NCBI RefSeq assembly: GCF_003234085.1 | Contig: NZ_QKSD01000019.1 | Span: 1 to 36,156, forward strand | From: Curtobacterium sp. MCPF17_052 | Lineage (GTDB): Bacteria > Actinomycetota > Actinomycetes > Actinomycetales > Microbacteriaceae | Direction of reading: 5' to 3' | DNA length: 36,156 nt | Shown: positions 8,147 to 15,975 of the stretch, one piece after another | Numbering within the stretch: position 1 is the first letter of the stretch | How the letters are laid out: each line of letters opens with the position of its first letter | Translations under genes and position numbers: made by a program | Notes under the pieces: generated by a model | The model's input: the letters and a program-made list of their open reading frames with translations, nothing else | What the model was told of the DNA's origin: nothing | Database searches by the model: none

Positions 8147-9961
8147 TCAGTCGCGGCCGAGTGCACCCTTCGCACGTTCGACGACCTCGGCGGCCATCGC
8201 CTTCGCGGAGTCCTTCACGACGTCCAACTCGACCGGGTCGCCCTTGAGCAGGCTCTTCGCCGTGTTCATCGCGTACTCCTTGGTGATGTGCGGCGGCAGC
8301 GGCGGGACGCTCCGGCTGACGTACGCGTCGATGAGCGTGACGCCCTGGTGGGCGAAGGCCCGCTCGACGGCGGCCTCGACCTCGTCGTCGCTGTGCACCG
8401 CGATGCCCTGGAAGCCCAGGAGCTCGGCGTACCCGGCGTAGTCCATCGTCTCGACGTCCTGCGATCCGCGCCACATCGGGTTGCCGTCCTCGGTGCGCAT
8501 CTCCCACGAGACCTGGCCGAGGTCGTCGTTGTGCATGACCACGATGACGAGTTGCTTGTCCTGCCAGCGGTGCATGTACTTCTTCACCGTGATCAGCTCG
8601 TTCATCCCGAGCATCTGGAAGGCGCCGTCGCCGATGGTGCACACCGCCGGTCGGTCCGGGAACGCGAACTTCGCGGCCACGGCGTACGGCATCGCGGCGA
8701 GCATGGTCGCGAGTCGGCCGGACATGTCCCCGTGCATCCCGCGGCGCAGGCGGATGTGGTGCCCGTACCAGTCAGCGGTGGTGCCGGCGTCGCAGGTGAC
8801 CGTCACGCCCTCCGGCAGCCGCTCGTTGACGGCGTGGATCACCCGGCGCGGGTTGACGCCGTCGCTGTAGGACACCTCGGCCTGGCGGCTCATCTCGGCC
8901 TCCCACTCGCGCATCTCCTCGGCCAGCTGCTCCTGCCAGCCCAGGTCGCTCTTCTGCTCCAGCAGCGGCAGCACCGCGTCGAGCGTCGCGCCGACGTCGC
9001 CCCACATGTTCAGTTCGTTCGGGTAGCGCACCCCGAGCTGCTCCGGCTTGATGTCGACCTGGATGCCGCGCGCCTGCCCGGCCTTCGGCAGGAACTCGCC
9101 GTACGGGTAGTTCGTGCCGAGGAGGACGATCGTGTCGCACTCCTTGATCTGCGTCAGGCTCGGCCGTGAGCCCAGGAGTCCGACCTGCTGCGTGTGGAAC
9201 GGCACGTCCGAGGGCACGACGTCCTTGCCCCGCAGTGCGGTGATGATCCCGGCGCCGGCCTTCTCGGCCGCGGCGATCACCTGGTCGGTGGCGCCCCGAG
9301 CGCCGGCACCGACGAGGAAGGTGACCCGCTGACCGGCGTTGATGATCTCGGCCATCTTCCGGACGTCCTCGGCCGGCGGGGTGATCCGGGTCGAGGCCGG
9401 CACGTCGCTCGAACGGGACACCCAGTGCTCGGAACCCGGCGCCGACCACTTCATCGCCTGCACGTCGTGGGGGAGGACGACGACGGCCGGCTGCTTCCGG
9501 AGCATCGCGGTCCGGAACGCGGTGTCCACGATGACCCCCGCGGAGTCGGGCGTGGTGATGGTCTCGACGTAGCAGGCGACGTCGGCGAACACCCGCTCGA
9601 GGTTCGACTCCTGCTGCGTGAACGTCCCGACGGCCGCCAGGCCCTGCTGCCCGACGATCGCGACGACCGGCTGGTTGTCCATCTGGGCGTCGTACAGCCC
9701 GTTGAGCAGGTGGAACGCGCCGGGGCTCGAGGTCGCGACGCAGACCCCGACCTCGCCGGTGAACTTCGCGTGGGCGGTCGCCATCAGGGCGGCGATCTCC
9801 TCGTGCGTGGGGCGGATGTACTCGACGCCCTCGCCGGCACGGTCGGCTTTGCCGAGCGCGCCGTCGAACTCGCCGATGCCGTCACCGGGGTAGCCGTAGA
9901 CGCGGGTCACGCCCCACGCCTGGATGCGGTCGAGGACGAATTCGCTCACGTTCTGGCTCAT
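8147..9961 (-). CDS. Thiamine-diphosphate enzyme, pyruvate oxidase/dehydrogenase (PoxB)-like
   Basis: A 604-aa enzyme of the acetolactate synthase/pyruvate oxidase superfamily. The N-terminal pyrimidine-binding domain carries YGYPGDGI and the catalytic-type Glu in RPTHEEIAA. The central domain (about 190-330) includes VGAGARGA. The C-terminal domain has the ThDP/Mg motif, from GDGAFQMLGMNEL to the HNDDLG segment. Such proteins usually decarboxylate pyruvate to acetate and CO2 with quinone or oxygen as acceptor, working at the membrane face. I favour a PoxB-like role over acetolactate synthase because the length and HNDDLGQVSWE block resemble the former and no ilvN regulatory-subunit gene is adjacent. 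No clear ribosome site precedes the ATG. It is a single-gene unit with flanking hairpins. Confidence 0.85.
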   Translation of the reverse strand: MSQNVSEFVLDRIQAWGVTRVYGYPGDGIGEFDGALGKADRAGEGVEYIRPTHEEIAALMATAHAKFTGEVGVCVATSSPGAFHLLNGLYDAQMDNQPVVAIVGQQGLAAVGTFTQQESNLERVFADVACYVETITTPDSAGVIVDTAFRTAMLRKQPAVVVLPHDVQAMKWSAPGSEHWVSRSSDVPASTRITPPAEDVRKMAEIINAGQRVTFLVGAGARGATDQVIAAAEKAGAGIITALRGKDVVPSDVPFHTQQVGLLGSRPSLTQIKECDTIVLLGTNYPYGEFLPKAGQARGIQVDIKPEQLGVRYPNELNMWGDVGATLDAVLPLLEQKSDLGWQEQLAEEMREWEAEMSRQAEVSYSDGVNPRRVIHAVNERLPEGVTVTCDAGTTADWYGHHIRLRRGMHGDMSGRLATMLAAMPYAVAAKFAFPDRPAVCTIGDGAFQMLGMNELITVKKYMHRWQDKQLVIVVMHNDDLGQVSWEMRTEDGNPMWRGSQDVETMDYAGYAELLGFQGIAVHSDDEVEAAVERAFAHQGVTLIDAYVSRSVPPLPPHITKEYAMNTAKSLLKGDPVELDVVKDSAKAMAAEVVERAKGALGRD

Positions 9962-10014
9962 GCGCCCAGGGTGCTCGCGCGGGGTCCGCGCGCTCTCAGC
10001 GCACGCACGCCAGC

Positions 10015-10066
10015 CGGGAGGCCCGCACCACGTGAGCCGGTCCGCCCGCGTGATCCGGACCTCCCG
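10015..10066 (-). terminator. Hairpin terminator after the isomerase gene
   Basis: Arms CGGGAGG (10015-10021) and CCTCCCG (10060-10066) can be lengthened inward by CCG pairs through one G:U pair in minus-strand RNA. The hairpin starts 9 nt after the minus-strand stop at 10075 and shares the CCTCCCGTC core seen in other hairpins of this window. Confidence 0.5.
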
Positions 10067-10074
10067 TCAGCCCC

Positions 10075-10998
10075 TCACTCGGCCGCGATCAGGGGCCGCA
10101 GCGTCCGGTGGGCGATGCGGAGACCTTCGAGGACCTTCACGTCGTCTCCGCCCCAGAGCGGGTCCTCGTGCTCGACGCTCAGTGTGCCGTCGAAGCCGGC
10201 CTCGTAGAGCCGGTCGACGACTCGCGGCCAGTCGACGACGCCGCGGCCGGGCACGCGGAAGCGCCACCAGCCCATCTCCCAGGGGTCGTCGCCCTTGTCG
10301 ACCTTGCCGAAGAAGCCGTACCGGTTCCGCCGCTCGGGGAACAGCTCGACGTCCTTCGCCTGCGCGTGCACGATGTGCTCGGCGAAGGGCAGGATCGTCT
10401 CGACCGGGTCGATGCCGATCCACGTCAGGTGCGACGGGTCCCAGTTCAGGCCGAAGCCGAGCCCGGTGACCCAGTCCCAGAGCTCGGGGGAGTACGCGAT
10501 GTTGCCGGGGTAGCCGTCCGGGTGCCAGCCCTCCATCACGCAGTTCTCGATGACCAGGCGGACGCCACGCTCGCCGGCGTAGTCGAGCAGCTCCGGCAGG
10601 ACCCGGTCGCCCTCGGCCATGTTCTCGCGGACGCTCCTGGTGTTGTCGCGGCCGATGAACGTGCCGACGTAGGGGACCCCGAGGCGCTGCGCGGCGTCGA
10701 CCGCGTGCTTGAGGTGGGTGCGGACCTCCTGGCGCCGGGCCGGGTCCTGGTGCAGGTTGTTCTCGTAGTAGGCCAGGGCGGAGATCTCGAGTCCGGTGCG
10801 GTCGAGCAGCTCCCGCGTCGCCTGGACGTCCTCGTCGGTGAGGGTCGCCACGGGGAGGTGCGCGGCCTCGAAGTCGCGGCCGCCGGTGCCCGGCCAGACG
10901 GCGACCTCGAGTCGCTCGTAGCCCTGACCGCTCGCGAACTCCGCGATCCGGCCGAGGTCCCATCCGGGCAGGCAGGCGGTCAGCATCCCCAGCTTCAT
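10075..10998 (-). CDS. Sugar phosphate isomerase/epimerase (xylose-isomerase-like TIM barrel)
   Basis: Cytoplasmic TIM-barrel enzyme of 307 aa, AP-endonuclease-2/IolE-IolI-like family. The expected metal ligands lie at barrel strand ends: Glu in VIENCVMEG, Asp/His in NWDPSHL, His in VHAQAKD and Glu in SVEHEDP. The start is ATG 10998, preceded by GGAGGGAG and overlapping the upstream gene's stop by four nucleotides (ATGA), so the two are translationally coupled. With the Gfo/Idh/MocA dehydrogenase this forms a typical two-gene module for oxidising and isomerising a sugar, inositol or rare hexose derivative. The exact substrate cannot be assigned. Confidence 0.88.
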   Translation of the reverse strand: MKLGMLTACLPGWDLGRIAEFASGQGYERLEVAVWPGTGGRDFEAAHLPVATLTDEDVQATRELLDRTGLEISALAYYENNLHQDPARRQEVRTHLKHAVDAAQRLGVPYVGTFIGRDNTRSVRENMAEGDRVLPELLDYAGERGVRLVIENCVMEGWHPDGYPGNIAYSPELWDWVTGLGFGLNWDPSHLTWIGIDPVETILPFAEHIVHAQAKDVELFPERRNRYGFFGKVDKGDDPWEMGWWRFRVPGRGVVDWPRVVDRLYEAGFDGTLSVEHEDPLWGGDDVKVLEGLRIAHRTLRPLIAAE

Positions 10999-12212
10999 CG
11001 GATCTCCCTCCAGGCGTGGTCGCCGGCACTGGCGACCACGGTGTCGATGATGCGTGCCGACCGGGCGCCATCCGCGAAGGTCGGCAGACCCTCGGGAGCG
11101 GTGCCGGTCGTGACGGCGGTGTAGGTGTCGGCGACGAAGGCCGCGAACGCGTCGACGTAGCCCTGCGGGTGCCCGGACGGGACGACCGCCAGACGGCGCT
11201 GGTCGGGCGAGCCCTGGGACGGGTCGCGGACCACGATCTGGGCGCCGGCCTCGTTCCCGAACCAGGCCGACTCCGGCTGCTCCTGGTCGAAGGCCGCGGA
11301 CCCGAGGGTCCCGTCGACCTCGAACCACAGCCGGTTCTTCCGACCCGCCGACACCTGCGAGATGACGACGTTGCCGATCCGACCGCTGCCGGTCCGGAAG
11401 GTCGCGACCGCGGTGTCCTCCGTCGTCACCTCGGCGCGCTCGGTCGCGTCCCCGATCGGATCGGGGTCCGGGGCGCCGGAGAACGACGGACCGGACGCCG
11501 CCGGCCGGGTCGGGTAGACGATGTCGGTCACCGCGCTCACCGCGGCGAACTGCTCGCCCATGACGAACTCGACGAGGTCGCACCAGTGCGACCCGATGTC
11601 GGCGAAGGCCCGGGACTGCCCACCGGCACCGGAATCGACCCGCCACGACGACGCGTCCGAGTCGAGCATCCAGTCCTGCAGGTAGTGGCCGTGCACGGCG
11701 AGCACCCGCCCGAGCTGTCCGCCGACGATCCGGGAGCGGATCTCCCGCACGATGGGGTGGTAGCGGTACACGAACGGCACCGTCGCGACGACCCCGGCCT
11801 CGGCCGCGGCCCGCTCGAGTTCGTCGGCCTGCTCGGCGGACACCGCGAGGGGTTTCTCGCACACGACGTTGATGCCCGCGCGGATCACCGCGAGCGCCTG
11901 CGGGTGGTGCTGGTCGTTCGGCGTGCAGATGTGCACGACGTCCGGCCGGTCGGCGATCACCGCGTCCAGGTCGGCGTACCCCTGCTCGAGGCCGAGCTGC
12001 TGCGCCACCTGCTCGGAGCGTTCCCGGTTCCGCCCGAGCACACCGATGACGTCCGCTCCGGCCGCCCGCGCGGCACGCACGTGCACGGCGGCGATCATCC
12101 CGGTGCCGACGACGGCGACCCGCAGCCGCCCGCCCCGCGCTGGTTCCGCCCGTGGTGGACCGGCCAGCTGCTGACCCGCACCGGGTGCGTGGACGTTGCC
12201 CTCTGTCGTCAT
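10995..12212 (-). CDS. Gfo/Idh/MocA family NAD(P)-dependent oxidoreductase
   Basis: A 405-aa sugar or polyol dehydrogenase. After an unusual 30-residue Gly/Pro/Ala-rich N-terminal extension, the Rossmann fold begins with VAVVGTGMIAAVH (GxGxxA type). The family's EKP motif is in NVVCEKPLAVS, where Lys is catalytic in relatives. The C-terminal alpha/beta domain has GSHWCDLVEF, with His and Asp in the positions used for substrate binding. The start is ATG 12212 with GAGGGAG upstream; a later start that removes the extension cannot be excluded. It is the first gene of a two-gene operon with the TIM-barrel isomerase and is divergent from the G6PDH gene across about 100 nt. Confidence 0.9.
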   Translation of the reverse strand: MTTEGNVHAPGAGQQLAGPPRAEPARGGRLRVAVVGTGMIAAVHVRAARAAGADVIGVLGRNRERSEQVAQQLGLEQGYADLDAVIADRPDVVHICTPNDQHHPQALAVIRAGINVVCEKPLAVSAEQADELERAAAEAGVVATVPFVYRYHPIVREIRSRIVGGQLGRVLAVHGHYLQDWMLDSDASSWRVDSGAGGQSRAFADIGSHWCDLVEFVMGEQFAAVSAVTDIVYPTRPAASGPSFSGAPDPDPIGDATERAEVTTEDTAVATFRTGSGRIGNVVISQVSAGRKNRLWFEVDGTLGSAAFDQEQPESAWFGNEAGAQIVVRDPSQGSPDQRRLAVVPSGHPQGYVDAFAAFVADTYTAVTTGTAPEGLPTFADGARSARIIDTVVASAGDHAWREIR

Positions 12213-12301
12213 GGTGCTCCCTCGCGCCGTGCCGACGCTCCCGCGCGTCTGCACCGCGACCACCGTACCGGCAGACCCGGTCCTGCTCGGGAACGGGTGA
12301 G

Positions 12302-12307
12302 TACGTT
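12302..12307 (+). promoter_or_regulatory. -10 hexamer implying a leaderless G6PDH mRNA
   Basis: TACGTT ends 7 nt before the ATG at 12315, and no Shine-Dalgarno sequence is present. This spacing would place the transcription start at or next to the start codon. No good -35 is visible. Confidence 0.45.
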
Positions 12308-12314
12308 CTGGGGC

Positions 12315-13736
12315 ATGGCGAGCCTCCAGACCACACTGCTCATCCTCGGAGCCAGCGGCGACCTGTCCAAGCGCCTGCTGTTGCCCGGCCTCGCGACCCT
12401 CCTCGACGTCAAGGAGGACTGGGAGATCCAACTCGTCGGCGCCGGTGTCGAGGACATCTCCGACGCCGACTGGAAGCACCTCGTGCACGAGGCGTTCGAG
12501 AACGCTCAGGCGTCGAAGAACGAGGAGGACGAGGGCGCGACCGGTGAGACGGCACTGTCCCCGCGCCTCCAGGCCGTGGTCGACGCGTCCTCGTACCGGA
12601 AGTCCGACGTCACCGACCCGGAGGACCTGACGGCGCTGCTCGCGGACTGCCGGTACGACCCCGCCATCTACTTCGCGTTGCCCCCGGCGGTCACCGAGAA
12701 GAGCTGCGAGCAGCTCGCGCACCTGGACCTGCCCGCGCACACCCGGCTCGCGCTGGAGAAGCCGTTCGGCACCGACGCCGACAGTGCCGAGCACCTCAAC
12801 GACCTGCTGCACTCGTTCCTGCCGGAGTCGCGGATCCACCGCGTCGACCACTTCCTCGGCCGCTCGACGGTGCTCAACCTGCTCGGTCTGCGGTTCGCCA
12901 ACCGCATCATCGAACCCCTGCTGTCGTCCCAGCACGTCGAGCGCGTCGACATCGTGTACGACGAGACCCTCGGACTGGAGGGTCGTGCCCGCTACTACGA
13001 CAAGGCCGGCGCGCTCGTGGACATGATCCAGAGCCACCTGCTCCAGGTGATGGCGGTCGTCGCGATGGAGGCACCGGCCTCGATCGACGCCGAGGACCTG
13101 CGGACCCAGAAGGAACTGGTGCTCCGCGCCGTCCGGCCCTGGGGCGGCGACCCGCTGACCGCCGGCAAGCGGGCGCGCTACACGGCCGGCACCGTGGGGG
13201 ACCGCTCGATGCCGTCCTACGCGGACGAGGAGGGCGTCGACCCGTCGCTCGGCACCGAGACCCTGGCGCAGCTGAAGCTCGAGGTCGCCAACTGGCGGTG
13301 GGCGGGCGTGCCGTTCACGCTGCGCTCCGGCAAGGCGCTCGGCAGGCAGCGCCGCGAGATCCTCATCACGTTCAAGGACTCCCCGCACGTGCCCGACGGT
13401 CTGACCGGGGCGCACAAGCCGGACCGCCTGTGCATCTGGATCGCTCCCGACGAGATGCAGCTCGAACTCAACGTCAACGGCCCCGGCGACCCGTACACGA
13501 TCGACCACACCGCCATGGAGGTCACCTTCAACCCCGGACGGCTCAGTGCCTACGGTGAGGTGCTCGCCGGAGTGCTCGAGGGCGACGCGACGCTGTCGGT
13601 CCGCGGGGACAGCGCCGTGCAGGGGTGGAAGGTCGTCGAACCGTTCCTCACCGCATGGCGGGCGGGCGACGTGCCGCTCGACGAGTACGCGGCCGGGTCC
13701 GGCGGGCCGGCCGACTGGGACAACGTCGACGCGTAG
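12315..13736 (+). CDS. zwf: Glucose-6-phosphate dehydrogenase
   Basis: Oxidises glucose 6-phosphate to 6-phosphogluconolactone with NADP in the pentose phosphate pathway; 473 aa. The nucleotide-binding motif is ILGASGDLSKR (residues 10-20) and the active-site signature is RVDHFLGRS (176-184), where His179 is the expected substrate-binding residue; EKPFGTD also fits. ATG 12315 is preferred because of the -10 hexamer 7 nt upstream; an in-frame GTG at 12297 would add six residues. The gene is not next to tal, opcA, pgl or gnd as in the usual actinobacterial cluster, so it may be a second, stand-alone G6PDH, perhaps linked to the divergent sugar operon. Confidence 0.9.
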   Translation: MASLQTTLLILGASGDLSKRLLLPGLATLLDVKEDWEIQLVGAGVEDISDADWKHLVHEAFENAQASKNEEDEGATGETALSPRLQAVVDASSYRKSDVTDPEDLTALLADCRYDPAIYFALPPAVTEKSCEQLAHLDLPAHTRLALEKPFGTDADSAEHLNDLLHSFLPESRIHRVDHFLGRSTVLNLLGLRFANRIIEPLLSSQHVERVDIVYDETLGLEGRARYYDKAGALVDMIQSHLLQVMAVVAMEAPASIDAEDLRTQKELVLRAVRPWGGDPLTAGKRARYTAGTVGDRSMPSYADEEGVDPSLGTETLAQLKLEVANWRWAGVPFTLRSGKALGRQRREILITFKDSPHVPDGLTGAHKPDRLCIWIAPDEMQLELNVNGPGDPYTIDHTAMEVTFNPGRLSAYGEVLAGVLEGDATLSVRGDSAVQGWKVVEPFLTAWRAGDVPLDEYAAGSGGPADWDNVDA

Positions 13737-13778
13737 GCCGGGACGACTCGTCACCGAGCAGGCGTAGCGTGCGTCGAC

Positions 13779-14564
13779 GTGACCACCACTGACGACGTCC
13801 TCTCCACCGTCCCCGCACCCGCCGGCTCCGACATCCGTGTCGAGACCGTCGACTACGCCCACGACGACGCACCGCTGCAGGGCGTGCTCGCGAAGGACGC
13901 GGCCGTCGCCGGTCCCCGTCCGGCCGTGCTCGTCATCCACGACTGGCACGGGGTGAACGAGCACGTCGAAGCGCGGGTGACGATGCTCGCCCGCCTGGGG
14001 TACGTCGCCTTCGGAGCCGACGTCTACGGCGCCGGCATCCGACCCGGTGACGACAGCGCTGCCGAGGTCGCCGGTCGCTTCTACGGCGACAATGCCCTGT
14101 TCCGTGCCCGCCTGCGCGCCGGACTCGACCGTCTGCTCGCCGACCCGGACGTCGACGCGTCGAAGGTCGTCGTGATGGGGTACTGCTTCGGTGGTTCGGG
14201 TGCGCTCGAACTCGCCCGGTCCGGTGCCGACCTGGTCGGGGCGGTCTCGTTCCACGGCGGACTCATCACCCACGACCCCTCGGACGCGGACCAGGTCCGC
14301 GCCAAGCTCCTGGTCCTGACCGGCGGCTCGGACCCGGTCGTGCCGGACGAGGCCGTGCACGCCTGGCAGGACGAGATGCGGGGCGCTCCGCACGTCGACT
14401 GGCAGGTCGTCACCTACGCCGACGCCATGCACGCCTTCGCGGTCCCCGGCACCGACGCACCCGACCACGGCGCGCAGTACCAGGAGCGCGCGGACCGCCG
14501 GTCGTGGCAGGCGCTGCAGGTGTTCCTCGCCGAGGTCTTCGACCAGGAGCCGACCGTCTCCTGA
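13779..14564 (+). CDS. Dienelactone hydrolase family protein
   Basis: Alpha/beta-hydrolase of 261 aa with the cysteine-type triad of dienelactone hydrolases: Cys136 in GYCFGGSG, Asp185 in TGGSDPVVP and His218 in MHAFAVPG. DWHGVNEHVE near residue 50 is the usual oxyanion-loop region. Relatives open lactones of aromatic breakdown or act as broad carboxylesterases; nothing nearby supports aromatic ring cleavage, so the substrate is open. GTG 13779 has no ribosome site, but TAGCGT (13765-13770) ends 8 nt upstream, fitting a leaderless mRNA. It lies 42 nt after the G6PDH gene on the same strand. Confidence 0.88.
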   Translation: MTTTDDVLSTVPAPAGSDIRVETVDYAHDDAPLQGVLAKDAAVAGPRPAVLVIHDWHGVNEHVEARVTMLARLGYVAFGADVYGAGIRPGDDSAAEVAGRFYGDNALFRARLRAGLDRLLADPDVDASKVVVMGYCFGGSGALELARSGADLVGAVSFHGGLITHDPSDADQVRAKLLVLTGGSDPVVPDEAVHAWQDEMRGAPHVDWQVVTYADAMHAFAVPGTDAPDHGAQYQERADRRSWQALQVFLAEVFDQEPTVS

Positions 14565-14605
14565 CCCTCGGCGACACGCCGGGTGCGCCGGTTGGGGCCG
14601 TTCGA

Positions 14606-14635
14606 TTGGCGCTGCGACCGGAGCTGTTGTAGAGT
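14606..14635 (+). promoter_or_regulatory. Predicted promoter of tRNA-Arg
   Basis: A -35-like TTGGCG (14606-14611) and -10 TAGAGT (14630-14635) are separated by 18 nt. The -10 ends 23 nt before the mature tRNA 5' end. Confidence 0.5.
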
Positions 14636-14658
14636 CTTCCACGGCTCGCAAGGGCCAC

Positions 14659-14731
14659 GCGCTCGTAGCTCAATGGATAGAGCATCTGACTACGGATCAG
14701 AAGGTTGGGGGTTCGAGTCCCTTCGAGCGCA
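14659..14731 (+). tRNA. tRNA-Arg (anticodon ACG)
   Basis: A complete 73-nt cloverleaf: acceptor stem GCGCTCG/CGAGCGC with discriminator A14731, D-arm GCTC-AATGGATA-GAGC, anticodon stem TCTGA/TCAGA with loop CTACGGA (anticodon ACG at 14692-14694, A34 expected to become inosine), and a TTCGAGT T-loop closed by GGGGG/TCCCT-type pairing. CCA is not encoded. It reads CGN arginine codons, the dominant arginine set in this genome. Confidence 0.97.
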
Positions 14732-14746
14732 CAGTCAGGAAACATC

Positions 14747-14781
14747 ACGAAGGCCCCGGAGATCATCTCCGGGGCCTTCGT
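14747..14781 (+). terminator. Terminator after tRNA-Arg
   Basis: A perfect 17-bp inverted repeat (14747-14763 with 14765-14781) is centred on a single base; in RNA the loop would open to about five nt. It lies 15 nt after the tRNA end and is followed by only two T residues near GTCGTTCC. Confidence 0.8.
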
Positions 14782-14932
14782 CGTTCCGGGGTCGCCATCA
14801 GCTCGGCCTCCCCGGCGGGGATCGCGATGCGCCGCATGTCAGGCCGCCCGTTCCGTTCCGTTCCGATCGAGGTTCGAGGAGCGGGGCATGGGGCTGGCGT
14901 CAAGCGAGTTCGGGAGCGCCTACTCTGGTGCG

Positions 14933-15928
14933 ATGAGGGGGCGTCGCGTCGCGCTGGTTGCCCGCAGGGCAGCCTCGATCGCGTTGGTGTCGGTCGCCGC
15001 CGTGTTGCTGATCGTCGCGATGCTCCTGCCGCCTCCCGGTGACGGGAACCTGCCGTTGTTGTCCCTGCTCGTCGCATTCCACGCGATGTTCCTGGTCGTC
15101 GTTGCCTGTGTCGCGTTCGTGACGGCACTCGTCGCCATCGTGCTGCGCTGGCGGTGGGCCATGATCATCGCCGCGGTCGTCATCCTCGCCGTCAGCGTCG
15201 CGGTCGCGGTGCCCGCCGTCGTGCGGTCCCCGGGCGGGGACCCTGCCCGGGTCGCGGCTTCCGGGAAGGGCACGCTTCGCGTCCTCGAATGGAACACGGC
15301 TCAGCAGGACGTCGACGTGACGACGATCCAGACCCTCATCACCCAGACCGACCCGAACGTCGTGGTGCTACCGGAGTACTCCACGCAGATCGCGAAGACT
15401 TCGCTGGCGACCATCGCGAAGCAGCGCGACATGCAGATCCTCGGTTGGAACAGCTCATCCGCGACGCTGCTGGTGTCACGGTCGCTGGGTGAGTACCGCG
15501 TCGACCACACCGACACCCCGCCGTGGGCAGGGTTCGTTGCCGTTCCCTCCGACGCCGAGGCCCCATGGCTCGTGATCACCCATCTGCAGCGACCGAGCAT
15601 CAGCAGCGCGACGCTGTGGCGTGAGCATCTCGAGTGGGCGGCGAGCCGATGCAGAGGCAATGCCGTGGCGATCGGCGACTTCAACGCAACCGCTGACGAG
15701 ATCAGCCCTTCGCGGACGCTCGGCGAGTGTGCTGACTGCGCCACCAGGCTGGGTCAGGACCCCCAGGGGACCTGGCCGGCGGCGCTCCCCGGCTCGTTGG
15801 GTGCGACGATCGACCATGTGTTCGCGGGGGCCAGCTGGAGACCGGCCACGTTCTCCGTCCTGAACGGGCTCGACCGGGCCGGCTCCGATCACCGGCCGAC
15901 GTTCGCAGTCCTCGTCGCTGCACCGTGA
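14933..15928 (+). CDS. Membrane-anchored endonuclease/exonuclease/phosphatase protein (VanJ-like layout)
   Basis: About 331 aa: three N-terminal membrane segments (roughly residues 8-28, 38-60 and 70-95), then an extracytoplasmic EEP domain. EEP motifs are intact: RVLEWNTAQQ, VVLPEYS (metal Glu), AIGDFNAT (Asp and Asn), TIDHVFA and GSDHRPTF (catalytic His). Membrane EEP proteins of this layout include VanJ, a polyprenyl-phosphate phosphatase giving teicoplanin resistance; the real substrate here is unknown. ATG 14933 is chosen because TACTCT ends 6 nt upstream (leaderless pattern) and it starts just before TM1. ATG 14888, with GAGGAG 6-7 nt upstream, is a serious alternative that adds 15 residues. 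Confidence 0.82.
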   Translation: MRGRRVALVARRAASIALVSVAAVLLIVAMLLPPPGDGNLPLLSLLVAFHAMFLVVVACVAFVTALVAIVLRWRWAMIIAAVVILAVSVAVAVPAVVRSPGGDPARVAASGKGTLRVLEWNTAQQDVDVTTIQTLITQTDPNVVVLPEYSTQIAKTSLATIAKQRDMQILGWNSSSATLLVSRSLGEYRVDHTDTPPWAGFVAVPSDAEAPWLVITHLQRPSISSATLWREHLEWAASRCRGNAVAIGDFNATADEISPSRTLGECADCATRLGQDPQGTWPAALPGSLGATIDHVFAGASWRPATFSVLNGLDRAGSDHRPTFAVLVAAP

Positions 15929-15975
15929 TGCGGGTTGGTCGCGAAGGCACGTGCGCGATCACGATCGCGGAGCGT

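Noticed and set aside
8012..9169. Plus-strand open frame opposite the PoxB-like gene
   Set aside because: It is antisense to a gene with intact ThDP motifs, its composition is His/Val/Asp/Arg shadow-type, and it has no recognisable domain.
8147..9961. Acetolactate synthase large subunit (IlvB) as the identity
   Set aside because: No small regulatory subunit gene is adjacent and the C-terminal blocks fit the PoxB-like thiamine-diphosphate group better.
14659..14731. tRNA-Arg as an integration (att) site for an island in 14900-21300
   Set aside because: I found no second copy of the tRNA 3' end, no integrase and no transposase in the window.
14747..14781. Perfect palindrome after the tRNA as a regulator binding site
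   Set aside because: Its position 15 nt after the tRNA, 17-bp perfect stem and GC-rich arms fit a terminator better than an operator.
14851..14865. Three tandem TTCCG units
   Set aside because: Too short and common to treat as a functional repeat; no structure or gene depends on it.
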